This document shows positions 16,313 to 25,370 of a stretch of 56,225 nt of DNA, in pieces. Position 1 is the stretch's first letter; each line of letters begins with the position of its first letter. The notes under the pieces are model-generated. The model saw only the letters and a program-made list of their open reading frames with translations, was not told where the DNA came from and did no database searches. The translations under genes were made by a program, and so were the position numbers. Origin of the DNA: Paenibacillus sp. 32352 (lineage in GTDB: Bacteria; Bacillota; Bacilli; Paenibacillales; NBRC-103111); assembly GCF_002042965.1 (NCBI RefSeq), contig NZ_MZNT01000025.1, positions 1 to 56,225 on the forward strand. Reading direction: 5' to 3'.

Positions 16313-16496
16313 GTTTTATTCCCCCTTTTCGCATTGTAATAATGGGTTATTTATTTGTATTGAGGCTGCAGCCATCATGCCAGCCGCATCAGACAACGAT
16401 CAATCATTGTCTGACGCTAGCCTGAGCATGAATTTGCAGGCAATACCGCACTATGGAGAGCAAAGCGCTTATTGGAACACTCCTTGCCTGCTCCTG

Positions 16497-18779
16497 TTAA
16501 GCCTTCCCCCTGAACTGTCCAGGAGTCATGCCCTCCATTTTACGGAAGTACCGGATAAAGTTGGCCGGATTATTATACTTCAGCTTCTCGGCGATTTCCG
16601 TGACCGTCATATCGGTCTCTCTCAGCCAGCGCTTGGCGACGTCCAGCCGATACTGGGCCAAATAATCCACATAGTTGATGCCAGTTTCCTGTCGAAACAC
16701 ACGGCTAATATATTGCGGATGGTAATTGATTCGGGCGGCGCACTTTTCCAGCGTCAGATCGGTATCGAATTCTTCAGCAATCAGTTGCTTGACCTCTTCG
16801 GAAATCGTGCGGAACTGCTTCTCCCGCCGCTGCTCGAGCAGCGCGATGCCCGGTTCGACAAGCTGCCCGTTGAACCACGACTCGATATCCCTTACCGTTT
16901 GCAGCTGAATCAGTTCATCGAACAGCGAACGTTCATTGCGGGTAAGCGAATAGATCGAGACGCCGGCATCTTGCAGGAGACGGATCAATTCTACGAATAG
17001 CCGGACTAAAGCCAGCTGGTAGTCGTTCGGATGACCTCCCTGGCTGGAAACGCTCTCCATAAATCCTGCCAAGGCCTCCCCCGCCCGTTCCCGGTCTAAC
17101 GACTGAATCGCATCCAGCACCCGCGCCGCCGCTTCCTTCGGATACGTTGGCTCATTGCTTATGTCAGGCTGCACGTCCTCGATGAACAGGACAGCCTCCC
17201 TCCCGAGCTGGAGGCGGTATTTCAGTGCTGCTGCACATTCTTCGTAGCCTTGCTCGGCCCCGGCCCATTCCTCAAAGCCCCGGCTGATACCTACGCTCGC
17301 TTCGATGGACATGTACCGCTTCACCGCATCTTGAATGGATTCGGCTATGCGGAACAACCGCTCCTTGAACGCATCATCCGTCCCCGATTGCTTACCGATG
17401 ATCAGTACAACCGCGTCCCGGTAAATAATCGGGACGAGACGCTCCTCCCCCGGTACGAGCTCGGAGATTATGTTGCTCATCGCATACAACAGCAAGTCAC
17501 GGTCCTTCTCCTCGAAACGGCTCTTCTCCAGATCGTCGATCTGGAACAAAAGTACCCGTTTCTTCTCCCAGTCGTACGTGTGGCCGTAATAGTGTAGCCT
17601 TTCCTGCAGCGTCGCGGTCTTTTCCTCGCCTGTCAGCATTTTGCGGACAAGCAGCTCCGTCATATGCTCCTGCTGGCCCTCCAGCTGAAACTGAAGCTTC
17701 GATTGATTGGACAGCAGCGATTGAATCCCATCGGCAATGACTCCGAATTCGTCCTTACCTTCCCGAGTCGCCCGGTGATCTGCAAGAACGCGGTAAATAC
17801 GGCGGACCGGGCTGTACACGCTGCGTGTGCCTAGAACAGCGATGAGCACCGAGATGCCCAACGCGAGAATGCTGACCCACAGGGATGTCCAAGCGATGCT
17901 CTGCGCCTGCTTCGTCATTTCGTGAATCGGCAGCACCGCAATATATATCCAGCCGTTATATGCGGATTTGCGATAAGAGACAGACATATCCTCGTCCCCT
18001 ATGGCGGACTGCAGCAATCCTGTAGGCTCCTTCGAGTCTGCAATGGAGTGAATAAAGTTTTCCTGTGATACATCCCTGCCTACCCAGCTATCATCACTAT
18101 GGGCTATGATGCGGCTGTTCTCGTCGACGATCATGATTTGTCCGTTGCTGTCCTCAAGATCGATAAAACGATTCGCCTCCTTGGCAGACAGCATGACGGC
18201 CATCATTCCTTGCGGATGCAAGGAATTGATGGGCCACTTTTTTACAATCATTATAGTCTGTTTGCTTGCAGCCGTCAGCGGTTCCTGATCAGTATTGTAC
18301 TGCCCGGTCAGATCCATACTGACCCACCGGGAGCCTTGCGGCATGGCTGCAAACTCCTTCAGAAGACCCTTCATCCCGGGCTGGCTATGCTCGTCGATCC
18401 CGGAATTACTGATGATCCAATCCTTTTCCAAGCTGTACAAGAGAACGTCCTTAATCCCTAGCTCAAACGTTTGGATGCCGATAAGACTGTCATAGACGTC
18501 GGTAATCATTTCCGAATCCGCTGCTGTAAGCCGCTTACCAATAGCCGCCGTGACGAGAGGAGTATTAAGCAGCTGGGAGGCGGAATAATCGATCGTCTTT
18601 AACGTCTGCTCCACCCGAAGCTGTGTCTGCCGCAATATTTGCGCGTTGCTTTCGTTTACCTTTTCCAGCACCGTCTGGGAAGAATAGTTATACGAATACC
18701 AGCCCAGGATGAGAACTGGAAAAGCCCCCACTGCAAGCGTTAGCAATATCAATTTGCGGAAATAGGAATGTGTCCTCAT
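16497..18779 (-). CDS. Membrane-anchored AraC-family regulator with extracellular sensor
   Basis: A 760-aa one-component regulator common in Paenibacillus sugar loci. A first transmembrane helix (about 10-30) and a second (about 292-315) flank an extracellular dCache-like sensor; a HAMP-like segment and a variable cytoplasmic region follow. The last ~100 residues are an AraC-type double helix-turn-helix ending IAEKLKYNNPANFIRYFRKMEGMTPGQF (split here by description only: KYNNPANFIRYFRKMEG is the second helix pair). AAGGAGAAG precedes the ATG. It lies between the transporter genes and the surface glycosidase genes and probably activates them on sensing a glycan or oligosaccharide. Confidence 0.88.
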   Translation of the reverse strand: MRTHSYFRKLILLTLAVGAFPVLILGWYSYNYSSQTVLEKVNESNAQILRQTQLRVEQTLKTIDYSASQLLNTPLVTAAIGKRLTAADSEMITDVYDSLIGIQTFELGIKDVLLYSLEKDWIISNSGIDEHSQPGMKGLLKEFAAMPQGSRWVSMDLTGQYNTDQEPLTAASKQTIMIVKKWPINSLHPQGMMAVMLSAKEANRFIDLEDSNGQIMIVDENSRIIAHSDDSWVGRDVSQENFIHSIADSKEPTGLLQSAIGDEDMSVSYRKSAYNGWIYIAVLPIHEMTKQAQSIAWTSLWVSILALGISVLIAVLGTRSVYSPVRRIYRVLADHRATREGKDEFGVIADGIQSLLSNQSKLQFQLEGQQEHMTELLVRKMLTGEEKTATLQERLHYYGHTYDWEKKRVLLFQIDDLEKSRFEEKDRDLLLYAMSNIISELVPGEERLVPIIYRDAVVLIIGKQSGTDDAFKERLFRIAESIQDAVKRYMSIEASVGISRGFEEWAGAEQGYEECAAALKYRLQLGREAVLFIEDVQPDISNEPTYPKEAAARVLDAIQSLDRERAGEALAGFMESVSSQGGHPNDYQLALVRLFVELIRLLQDAGVSIYSLTRNERSLFDELIQLQTVRDIESWFNGQLVEPGIALLEQRREKQFRTISEEVKQLIAEEFDTDLTLEKCAARINYHPQYISRVFRQETGINYVDYLAQYRLDVAKRWLRETDMTVTEIAEKLKYNNPANFIRYFRKMEGMTPGQFRGKA

Positions 18780-18845
18780 GCCTGATGTCTTCTCCTTCGG
18801 AACGTCAATGTACTAAGTCTTTAATGCCCTTAGTATAGCAAAAAA

Positions 18846-18879
18846 GAGGTCAGCGCCGAGGGAAAAAATCACAGACCTC
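18846..18879 (-). terminator. Possible terminator after the solute-binding protein gene
   Basis: GAGGTC / GACCTC with a 22-base loop followed on the minus strand by TTTTTT. The long loop makes it a modest candidate; it would separate the transporter transcript from the AraC gene. Confidence 0.45.
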
Positions 18880-18909
18880 CCGCTACACGGCTTTGCTGGA
18901 CGTGAATGG

Positions 18910-20430
18910 TTACTTCTTTGCGCTCTTGTTATACTCGGCGGTGTATTCTTCCATGATCTTGCTGCCGCCATTTTGCTTCCACTGCTCCACCGCTTTGTTC
19001 CAGCCATTCTCATCGATAGAGCCCATGATAAACTTTGTGCGCGCATCATCAATCAGCTTATCCAGCTCCTTACCCTTCTCGCTGTAGGTAGCCGAGATAA
19101 AAGCGTTCACCGGATTTTCAATCGCCCGTTTTGCGTTCTCCTGCCATACCTTGTCACGCAGGTGCACGAGCGGGGAGCCGAAGGTCGTGACCTGGTCTCT
19201 CAGCACCGCCAGCTGGGAGGAATCGCCCATGCCGTATTCGACCAGCATTTTGGGATCGGTTGTTTTCTTGTACTGACCGTTCTCCACCGTGTATTGTCGT
19301 CCTTCAATGCCGTTGTACAGCATATTCTGCATGTCTTTATCCGAGAGCTTGTCGAAATAGTTCAGGATGGCCTTCACCTCGGCTTCCGTTTTAACCGATG
19401 TCTTCGGAATCATGAAGATTCCGTAAGATCCCGTCCCGGCGATGCTGCGCAAGCCCTTAGGCCCCTCCAGAGCACCGATCAGGGTCATCTCGGCCTTAGG
19501 ATCAACCTTCTTCGCCTGCTCCTCGATGCCATTGGCATCATTCAAGTTGGCGACCCATGCTCCCGCCGTCCCTTTATTCATCACCTGACGCCCGTCCTTC
19601 ACCACGGCGAAATCCAGGTTCATCAGCTTTTCATCATACAGCTTCTTATAAAACTTCATCGTTTCCAAGTAAGCCGGGGACAGGTGGGCCGGACTCAGCT
19701 TGCCGTCCTTCACTTCCCAGTCGGCAGGGCCACCGTGCCACGCCAGCATAGTTCTCCAGCCTGCAGGCTCCTGCTGCTCGACGAGGCCGATGGTGTCGTT
19801 TTTGCCATTTTTGTCCGGATCATTATACGTAAACGCCTTCAAAACGTTGTAAAATTCATCAATCGTCTTCGGCTCCTTCAAGCCGAGATTGTCGAGCCAA
19901 TCCTTGCGGAGTGTCAGCCCGTCCCTCGCCAGATCCCGTTCGCGGTAAATCCCGTATACTTTGCCGTCAATGGAAATCGCGTTCAAGGCGATCGGATTCA
20001 TGCGGCTTAAATTTTTGTAATCCTGCAGGTAGGGTCCGAGCTCCCAAAACATCCCGGATCGTACGGAGTTGACGATGAACGGCGCTTTTTGATTTAATAC
20101 CGTGATAACATTCGGCAGCTCGCCGGAGGCTACGGTAGCGCTCAGTTTATCCGAATAGGTAGCGGATGGCACCCAGTTGAGCTTCAGCTCGGTGTTCGTT
20201 GCCGATTGAATTTTTTTGAAAATTTCTCCGTCGGTAGACATCGGCTCCGGATTGAAGCTTGGCAGCATAATCGACATTTTATACGGTGCAGCTGTCTTCG
20301 CAGCATCGCCGGCTGCAGCCGGCTGTCCTCCCCCATCAGTTGCCTTAGTGCCGCCGCAGCCAGCAGCAGCACTAGCCGTCAGCGTCAACACGGACGCCAT
20401 AAGCATAGATTTGTGTAATTGTTGTTTCAT
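18910..20430 (-). CDS. Extracellular sugar-binding lipoprotein (ABC solute-binding protein)
   Basis: A 506-aa lipoprotein: a basic start, hydrophobic stretch and lipobox SAAAGC with the lipidated Cys at residue 25, then a Gly-rich linker. The rest is a family-1 type bacterial solute-binding protein of the LipO/YtcQ kind (phrases such as FNPEPMSTDGEIFKKIQ, KDWLDNLGLKEPKTIDEFYN and DPDKNGKNDTIGL, a DxDxNGxxD calcium-like motif). It delivers an oligosaccharide to the two permeases encoded just upstream. Gene order permease, permease, binding protein on the minus strand is the typical lpl arrangement. Confidence 0.9.
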   Translation of the reverse strand: MKQQLHKSMLMASVLTLTASAAAGCGGTKATDGGGQPAAAGDAAKTAAPYKMSIMLPSFNPEPMSTDGEIFKKIQSATNTELKLNWVPSATYSDKLSATVASGELPNVITVLNQKAPFIVNSVRSGMFWELGPYLQDYKNLSRMNPIALNAISIDGKVYGIYRERDLARDGLTLRKDWLDNLGLKEPKTIDEFYNVLKAFTYNDPDKNGKNDTIGLVEQQEPAGWRTMLAWHGGPADWEVKDGKLSPAHLSPAYLETMKFYKKLYDEKLMNLDFAVVKDGRQVMNKGTAGAWVANLNDANGIEEQAKKVDPKAEMTLIGALEGPKGLRSIAGTGSYGIFMIPKTSVKTEAEVKAILNYFDKLSDKDMQNMLYNGIEGRQYTVENGQYKKTTDPKMLVEYGMGDSSQLAVLRDQVTTFGSPLVHLRDKVWQENAKRAIENPVNAFISATYSEKGKELDKLIDDARTKFIMGSIDENGWNKAVEQWKQNGGSKIMEEYTAEYNKSAKK

Positions 20431-20485
20431 TGAAACTTCCTCCCCTTATTTCATCATATCGATATCGGCAAACGGAGTAAACCGT

Positions 20486-21370
20486 TTATCCTTTGACGGA
20501 GCCTAGCAGCACGCCTTTGGCAAAGTGCTTTTGCAGGAACGGATAGACCAAGAGAATCGGCAGCGTCGAGACGACAATGACCGCCATTTTGATGCTTTGC
20601 TCCGGCGGTTGAACGAAGTCCGAAGCGAGCGAGGTCGAATCTCCCAGCCCGCCGCCATCCGCCATGATGACAATCTGGCGCAGCAGCACCTGAATCGGCC
20701 ATTTGGCTGCATCATTGATGTAGAGCACCGCGCTGAAAAACGTGTTCCAATGCCCTACGGCATAAAACAGGGAAAACGTAGCAATCGCCGGCAGCGACAA
20801 CGGAATGACGATTCGAAACAGGATGCCGAGATCGTTGCAGCCGTCTATTTTGGCCGATTCTTCAAGACCGTCGGGCAGCTGCTGAAAAAAATTACGAAGA
20901 ATAATCAGATTGAAGGCGCTTATCGCACCGGGTATTAACAGAGACCAGTAGGTATCGATCATGCCCAGCTGCTTGACGACAAGGAACGTCGGGATCATCC
21001 CACCGCTGAACAGCATCGTAAAGATAACGGCCATTTGAATCGGCGTCCGGTAATCCAGATCTTTGCGTGCTAATGGATACGCCATTAAGCAGGTCATGAA
21101 AATATTGATGAGCGTGCCGGCCAATGTAATATAGACGGTTATTCCCAAGCTTTTGAGCAGCGTCCCGGTGGAAAAGATGTATTCGTAGGAGCTCAGTGTA
21201 AACTCGGTCGGAAACAGGATGAATCCCCGCTCCAGAAGCTCCTTCTGGGTCGCGAACGACCCGGCGATAATATAGATGAATGGAATGAATGTAACAAGAG
21301 CAAACAAAACCAGGACGGTGACATTCACCGTATCGAATAACCGGCTGCCGAAGGTGCGGTCTTTAACCAT
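20486..21370 (-). CDS. Carbohydrate ABC transporter permease (LplC/YtcP-like)
   Basis: A 294-aa six-helix permease of the MalG type. The EAA cytoplasmic loop reads GLEESAKIDGCNDLGILFRI, which contacts the ATPase. The ATG at 21370, with GGAGAGGAAGGG upstream, is chosen; the open frame extends 57 codons further but that part is not protein-like. It follows the partner permease by 22 bases. No ATPase is encoded in the locus, so a shared MsmX-type ATPase is expected to energise it. Confidence 0.9.
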   Translation of the reverse strand: MVKDRTFGSRLFDTVNVTVLVLFALVTFIPFIYIIAGSFATQKELLERGFILFPTEFTLSSYEYIFSTGTLLKSLGITVYITLAGTLINIFMTCLMAYPLARKDLDYRTPIQMAVIFTMLFSGGMIPTFLVVKQLGMIDTYWSLLIPGAISAFNLIILRNFFQQLPDGLEESAKIDGCNDLGILFRIVIPLSLPAIATFSLFYAVGHWNTFFSAVLYINDAAKWPIQVLLRQIVIMADGGGLGDSTSLASDFVQPPEQSIKMAVIVVSTLPILLVYPFLQKHFAKGVLLGSVKG

Positions 21371-21392
21371 GCCTACCCTTCCTCTCCATGTG

Positions 21393-22352
21393 TTATACGA
21401 CCCCTTCCTCGCCCATTTTCTTGGCGATAAAATTAGAGGCTGCGACCAGCACCAAACCGACGATCGATTTGAACAGTCCGACGGCTGTACTGTAGCTGTA
21501 CTGCCCTTCCGTGATGCCCGTCGAGTACACGTACGTATCAAATACCTCGCCGACCTCGCGATTCATCGCATTGAGCATCAGCCATATCTGCTCGAAGCCG
21601 GTGTCGAGAAAGTGTCCCAGCCGCAAAATAAGCAGAATGACAATCGTGGAACGAATCGCAGGCACCGTAATGTGACGAAGCTGCTGAAGCCGATTAGCCC
21701 CGTCGATCCGGGCCGCTTCATATAACTGCGGGTCTACGCCAGCCAGGGCCGCAAGGAATATGATCGTGCCCCAGCCGGTCTCCTTCCAGATCACCTCTGC
21801 GGTGATAAACGTCCGGAACCAGTCGGCGCTGAGCAGAAAGTTGATCTTCTCGGCTCCGAGCGACTTCAACGCTTCATTCACCAGTCCGCCTTCGGTCGTA
21901 AAGAACAAATAGACGATAGATACGATGACGACCCACGACATGAAGTGGGGAATATACACGACCGTCTGGATCATCCGTTTGAACAGCTCCAGGCGCAGCT
22001 CATTCAGCATTAGCGCGATCACAATAGGCAGCGGGAAGAAAAAGACGATATTGTAAATCGCCAGGACAAATGTATTCTTAAGCAATCTCCAAAAGAGAGG
22101 ATCTCCGAAAAACCGGTTGAAATGCTTCATTCCTACCCATTCGCTATCCCAAAAACCGAGAAACGGCTGATAATTTTTGAAAGCGATCAATACTCCGTAC
22201 ATTGGAATGTACTTGAAAATAAGAAAATAAAGGATGCCGGGAAGCAGCATCAGGTAAAGCCAGCGATTGCGCAGCATACGTCGAATGCGCTGCTTGCGGT
22301 ACAACGTATCGCCTGATACCTTGATGGCCGCTGCGGCCGATTCCGTGGTCAT
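21393..22352 (-). CDS. Carbohydrate ABC transporter permease (LplB-like)
   Basis: A 319-aa inner-membrane permease of the MalF/UgpA type, first gene of the transporter set. It starts with a cytoplasmic basic segment (RKQRIRRMLRNRWLYLMLLP), has six helices, and has the EAA loop LYEAARIDGANRLQQLRHIT. GGAAGGGGCG precedes the ATG. It pairs with the LplC-like permease to form the channel for the oligosaccharide bound by the lipoprotein. Confidence 0.92.
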   Translation of the reverse strand: MTTESAAAAIKVSGDTLYRKQRIRRMLRNRWLYLMLLPGILYFLIFKYIPMYGVLIAFKNYQPFLGFWDSEWVGMKHFNRFFGDPLFWRLLKNTFVLAIYNIVFFFPLPIVIALMLNELRLELFKRMIQTVVYIPHFMSWVVIVSIVYLFFTTEGGLVNEALKSLGAEKINFLLSADWFRTFITAEVIWKETGWGTIIFLAALAGVDPQLYEAARIDGANRLQQLRHITVPAIRSTIVILLILRLGHFLDTGFEQIWLMLNAMNREVGEVFDTYVYSTGITEGQYSYSTAVGLFKSIVGLVLVAASNFIAKKMGEEGVV

Positions 22353-22416
22353 AACGCCCCTTCCTTTCTTTCAATGGATTATGCCGTGGATGCTCTCCAC
22401 TAAGCTGCAGAGTTGA

Positions 22417-22428
22417 TTCACCGGTGAA
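22417..22428. promoter_or_regulatory. Palindrome upstream of the sugar transporter operon
   Basis: TTCACCGGTGAA is a perfect 12-bp palindrome 65 bases before the first permease gene. It could be an operator, but I cannot tie it to a named regulator. Confidence 0.3.
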
Positions 22429-22517
22429 CCGAGTCTTGCTGTCACCTCTGCATCATAGGGTAATGCTTTCATTGCCGTCCATAGTCATTCCGGTACGTAA
22501 TTGCAAAAACACGAAAA

Positions 22518-22546
22518 AAGCCTTGCAGCAGCGGCTTACAAGGCTT
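22518..22546 (-). terminator. Terminator of the MFS gene
   Basis: On the minus strand AAGCCTTG, 13-base loop, CAAGGCTT, then TTTTCGTGTTTTT, ninety bases after the MFS stop codon. Confidence 0.75.
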
Positions 22547-22636
22547 GATTGTCATTATAAGAGGGGAAATAGTCATTTTTTGATTCATGGATTGGATGCG
22601 GATTCCTCGGCCTCCAGCCTCAACATGTTTTAGAAT

Positions 22637-23977
22637 CTACATGCTTTCTGTTCTTCCGCTAGAGACTGCATTCCGCTTCTTACGTGACCAGACGACTACC
22701 GGAATAAGCAGTAAGGATAGGATCCCTCCGATCAAAGAGAGTGTGGAATAGCTGGATTGGGCTACAACCATACCGGACAACGCACCTCCGGAGGCACCAG
22801 CTAGAGCGATTAGCACATCAACCGTGCCTTGCGTCTTCGCCCGGATTTGCGGCGGCGTCGCATCGACGATGGCCGCTGTCCCGCTAATTAATCCGAAATT
22901 CCAGCCTAAACCAAGCAGAGTTAGCGCCAGAATGAGCAGAACCATTGAATCACCAGGTGCAAAAGCAGCTACTAAGCCTGCCAATAGCAACGTGACACCG
23001 GAGGCATAGGACATCATCGTGCGCCCGAATTTATCGACGAGCACGCCGGTAACGAGGGAAGGCAAATACATCGCAGCAACATGGATGCCTATGACGATAC
23101 CCACCTCGCCAAGTCCATGGCCGTGATGCTTCATATGAACCGGCGTCATCGTCATAATGGCAATCATAACGATTTGGGTAAGCACCATTACGGTTGCCCC
23201 CACTATAATCCCCGGCTTATGGACACGCAGCTCTGCCTCATGCCTGCTTGATCCGCTGCCTTGCGCAGCCTTAAGCCGCTCTACATCTGCAATGGCCTTG
23301 GCGACCACAAGGGGATCGGGGCGGAGAAACAAGAGAAGAACCAGCCCGGCAAAAATATAAGCCGCGGCACCCAGCATAAACGGACCTGTTAATGCAGGAG
23401 CTCCCATGGATGACGCTACCTTGCCAGTGACATTGACCAGATTCGGCCCGGCCACCGCACCAAAGGTCGTGAAGACCATGGCGGCACTAATTGCTTTGGC
23501 CCGCTGGGTAGCCGGTGCCAAATCCGTACCTGCATAACGAGCCTGCAGGTTGGTCGCTGTGCCGGCACCATAGACTAACAAAGAAATGAAGAGCAGCGGC
23601 ACATTATGGAGAATTGCTGCGAGAACTACACCTAATGCTCCAATCCCCCCTGTCAAAAAACCGGCGGCAAGCCCCACCCTGCGGCCCATACGCTGGGAAA
23701 GCCGGCCGACTAAAAGCGCTGCGGCAGCGGAACCTAACGTAAACAACGCGGAAGGAACTCCTGCATACCCGTCTGTGCCGAGCATGTCTTGGGCAAGCAG
23801 TGCGCCAACCGTGATTCCCGCAGCCAAACCTGCACCGCCAAAAATTTGAGAAGCAATGACGATTCTCATGGTTCTCTTGTACAACTGATACTGCTTCTCG
23901 GGAGAGACTGCGTATTCCTTTAGCGTCTCCGGAAGACTTTTTATCTTATCTTCAAGCGGTAAATTACCTTCTGGCAT
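22637..23977 (-). CDS. Major facilitator superfamily transporter
   Basis: A 446-aa protein with about 12 transmembrane helices after a ~38-residue cytoplasmic start. The loop 2-3 motif reads GRLSQRMGRRVGLAAGFLTG, close to the MFS signature GxxxDRxGRR, and the mirror loop 8-9 reads GVLVDKFGRTMMSYASG. Central cytoplasmic loop at about residues 215-245. Substrate unknown; drug or metabolite/proton antiport is plausible. TAAGGAG lies 9 bases before the ATG. An upstream open frame ends just inside its start, suggesting that it once was the second gene of an operon. Confidence 0.88.
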   Translation of the reverse strand: MPEGNLPLEDKIKSLPETLKEYAVSPEKQYQLYKRTMRIVIASQIFGGAGLAAGITVGALLAQDMLGTDGYAGVPSALFTLGSAAAALLVGRLSQRMGRRVGLAAGFLTGGIGALGVVLAAILHNVPLLFISLLVYGAGTATNLQARYAGTDLAPATQRAKAISAAMVFTTFGAVAGPNLVNVTGKVASSMGAPALTGPFMLGAAAYIFAGLVLLLFLRPDPLVVAKAIADVERLKAAQGSGSSRHEAELRVHKPGIIVGATVMVLTQIVMIAIMTMTPVHMKHHGHGLGEVGIVIGIHVAAMYLPSLVTGVLVDKFGRTMMSYASGVTLLLAGLVAAFAPGDSMVLLILALTLLGLGWNFGLISGTAAIVDATPPQIRAKTQGTVDVLIALAGASGGALSGMVVAQSSYSTLSLIGGILSLLLIPVVVWSRKKRNAVSSGRTESM

Positions 23978-24140
23978 TTGTTTTCTCCTTAGTTAACTGC
24001 TTCATAGATCTTTTCGATCTGTTGATGGAATCATCCATTCGTTTCACATAGCTTAATGATTTCTGACACCGCTCGTTCAGCAGATTGAAGTGACCTTCCA
24101 GGTGTCCGCCCTGTTCATTAGCGGTTTCTGTACCTGCGAT
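23964..24140 (-). pseudogene. C-terminal remnant of an unidentified gene upstream of the MFS gene
   Basis: A 58-codon frame open from a stop at 24141 to TAA at 23964, with no usable start codon. It ends four codons inside the MFS gene, as a coupled upstream gene would. The sequence is helical and basic (GHLEGHFNLLNERCQKSL, then SYVKRMDDSINRSKRSMKQL), which would suit the tail of a MerR- or MarR-type regulator, but I cannot confirm that. It is joined directly to the dehydrogenase fragment. Confidence 0.4.
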
Positions 24141-24501
24141 TTACTTTAGCATTAGGCGCAGCAACAAGAATGACTTTGGCTCCGCCTAAAGCTTTTAACA
24201 CTTGGGCCGGGTTAGACCCGTCTCATGGTTGTGACCTCCGTGCCAGCTTATACCGACGCGCTACCCTATTCGCCATTTCGTCGAACCTGCCCCAAGCTCC
24301 TCCACGATACCGATTACTTCATGCCCAGGAATCCTCGGATACTCTGAGGCGGCACCTCTAATAGTCACCGAGTCCCCATGACATACCCCGTATGCTTCTA
24401 CACGTAGAAGCACTTGCCCTTCTCCAGGTTGAGGCACCGGGATTTCGACCAGCTTCATTTTTCACCTTGGCCGGAATTTGCATAGCTTTCATCATTTTCA
24501 T
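24141..24501 (-). pseudogene. Decayed zinc-dependent alcohol dehydrogenase
   Basis: Several in-order pieces of a medium-chain zinc alcohol dehydrogenase lie in different frames: MKAMQIPA at the start (AGGAGGAGG upstream), a frameshift near 24458, then KLVEIPVPQPGEGQV, VCHGDSVTIRG (Cys zinc/catalytic region) and YPRIPGHEVIGIVEELGAG, a second frameshift near 24262, then RVGISWHGGHNH, and finally, after a large deletion, PAQVLKALGGAKVILVAAPN. The family is ~340 aa; about 110 residues remain. Its promoter and operator are still intact. Confidence 0.8.
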
Positions 24502-24543
24502 TGCATCTTTCCTCCTCCTACAGTCCGGTTATGGAACTCCCTT

Positions 24544-24593
24544 AGTATAGAATAAAAAGGTATATTATTCAATTGTATAATTGAATAATATAC
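24544..24593 (-). promoter_or_regulatory. Promoter of the dead dehydrogenase with overlapping ArsR-type operator
   Basis: On the minus strand TTGAAT (24572-24567), 17 bases, TATACT (24549-24544). A perfect 15-bp inverted repeat, GTATATTATTCAATT-GTAT-AATTGAATAATATAC (24560-24593), covers the -35 box. Its core ATTCAA-N8-TTGAAT (24567-24586) recurs upstream of the ArsR-rhodanese gene at 25371, implying control by that regulator. Confidence 0.65.
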
Positions 24594-24657
24594 AATGAGT
24601 ACTGTTCTAAAAAGTAATGATAACCTTTCCATAACTTGAAATGAGGATATATAAAAA

Positions 24658-24675
24658 CGCAGCATAAATGCTGCG
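24658..24675 (-). terminator. Terminator of the ArsR-rhodanese gene
   Basis: CGCAGCAT-TT-ATGCTGCG on the minus strand followed by TTTTTATATA, 19 bases past the stop codon. The 8-bp stem is perfect; the true loop is probably 4-6 bases. Confidence 0.8.
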
Positions 24676-24693
24676 CTTTTCTCAAGAACAACC

Positions 24694-25365
24694 CTATGAA
24701 CTTGTCTGCCATTCATGTACGCCTTCTTCAATGCGATAAGCCTTGAATCCCTTTTTCTGCATCTGCTCAACGGCTTGCGTGGTGAATACACAATACGGTC
24801 CTCGGCAATAGGCTGCAATTTCGGTATCTTTCGGCAAATTTTGAAGATAATTGTCAAGTTCTTCCATTGGAACAGATACTGCTCCTTCAATATGCTCCGT
24901 CTCGTACTCGTCTTTAGGACGAACATCCAATATAAGGAAATTTCCCGATTTCATCTTCTCCAATACTTCCTTCTTGGATATTGTATGAACGTTATTGTAA
25001 TGCTGATATATATTTTGCTTGAGACGGGGAACGTCCGAAAGCTGATGTTCAGAGATTTTCCATAAAGACGTCAAAAACTCTGCGACCATGGGATTTGCCA
25101 AAGAGTAAATAACATAAGTCCCTTTTTTTGTAAATCTCACCAGATTAGCATCCAGCAAAATTTGAAGATGACGAGATACATTGGCAAGGTTCATTCCAGA
25201 TTGATGAGCTATCGTTTCTACCGATTTTGAACCATTGGATAATAAACTCAAAATTTCGAGTCTTCTCTCACTGGAAAGGCATTTCCCAATTCGGGCATAT
25301 TGTAAAAATAATTGTTCTTTATATATTTGTGCTAATTGAGCATCTTCCATTAGAACCACCGCCAT
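24694..25365 (-). CDS. ArsR-family repressor fused to a rhodanese domain
   Basis: A 223-aa fusion. Residues ~20-105 are a winged helix of the ArsR type (SSERRLEILSLLSNGSKSVE, then NLANVSRHLQILLDANLVRF). Residues ~125-222 are a rhodanese domain with LDVRPKDEYETEHIEGA and the active loop CRGPYC, where Cys187 would carry the persulfide. Such fusions sense reactive sulfur or related electrophiles by chemistry on the rhodanese cysteine; that role is inferred here. The start may be the ATG at 25350 (MEDAQL), since neither start has a strong ribosome site. An inverted repeat just upstream suggests autoregulation, and the same site controls the dead dehydrogenase downstream. Confidence 0.88.
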   Translation of the reverse strand: MAVVLMEDAQLAQIYKEQLFLQYARIGKCLSSERRLEILSLLSNGSKSVETIAHQSGMNLANVSRHLQILLDANLVRFTKKGTYVIYSLANPMVAEFLTSLWKISEHQLSDVPRLKQNIYQHYNNVHTISKKEVLEKMKSGNFLILDVRPKDEYETEHIEGAVSVPMEELDNYLQNLPKDTEIAAYCRGPYCVFTTQAVEQMQKKGFKAYRIEEGVHEWQTSS

Positions 25366-25370
25366 TCATT

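Noticed and set aside
18973..20010. 345-aa plus-strand ORF opposite the sugar-binding lipoprotein
   Set aside because: Antisense shadow of a well-supported gene; composition is rich in Arg, His and Leu with no domain.
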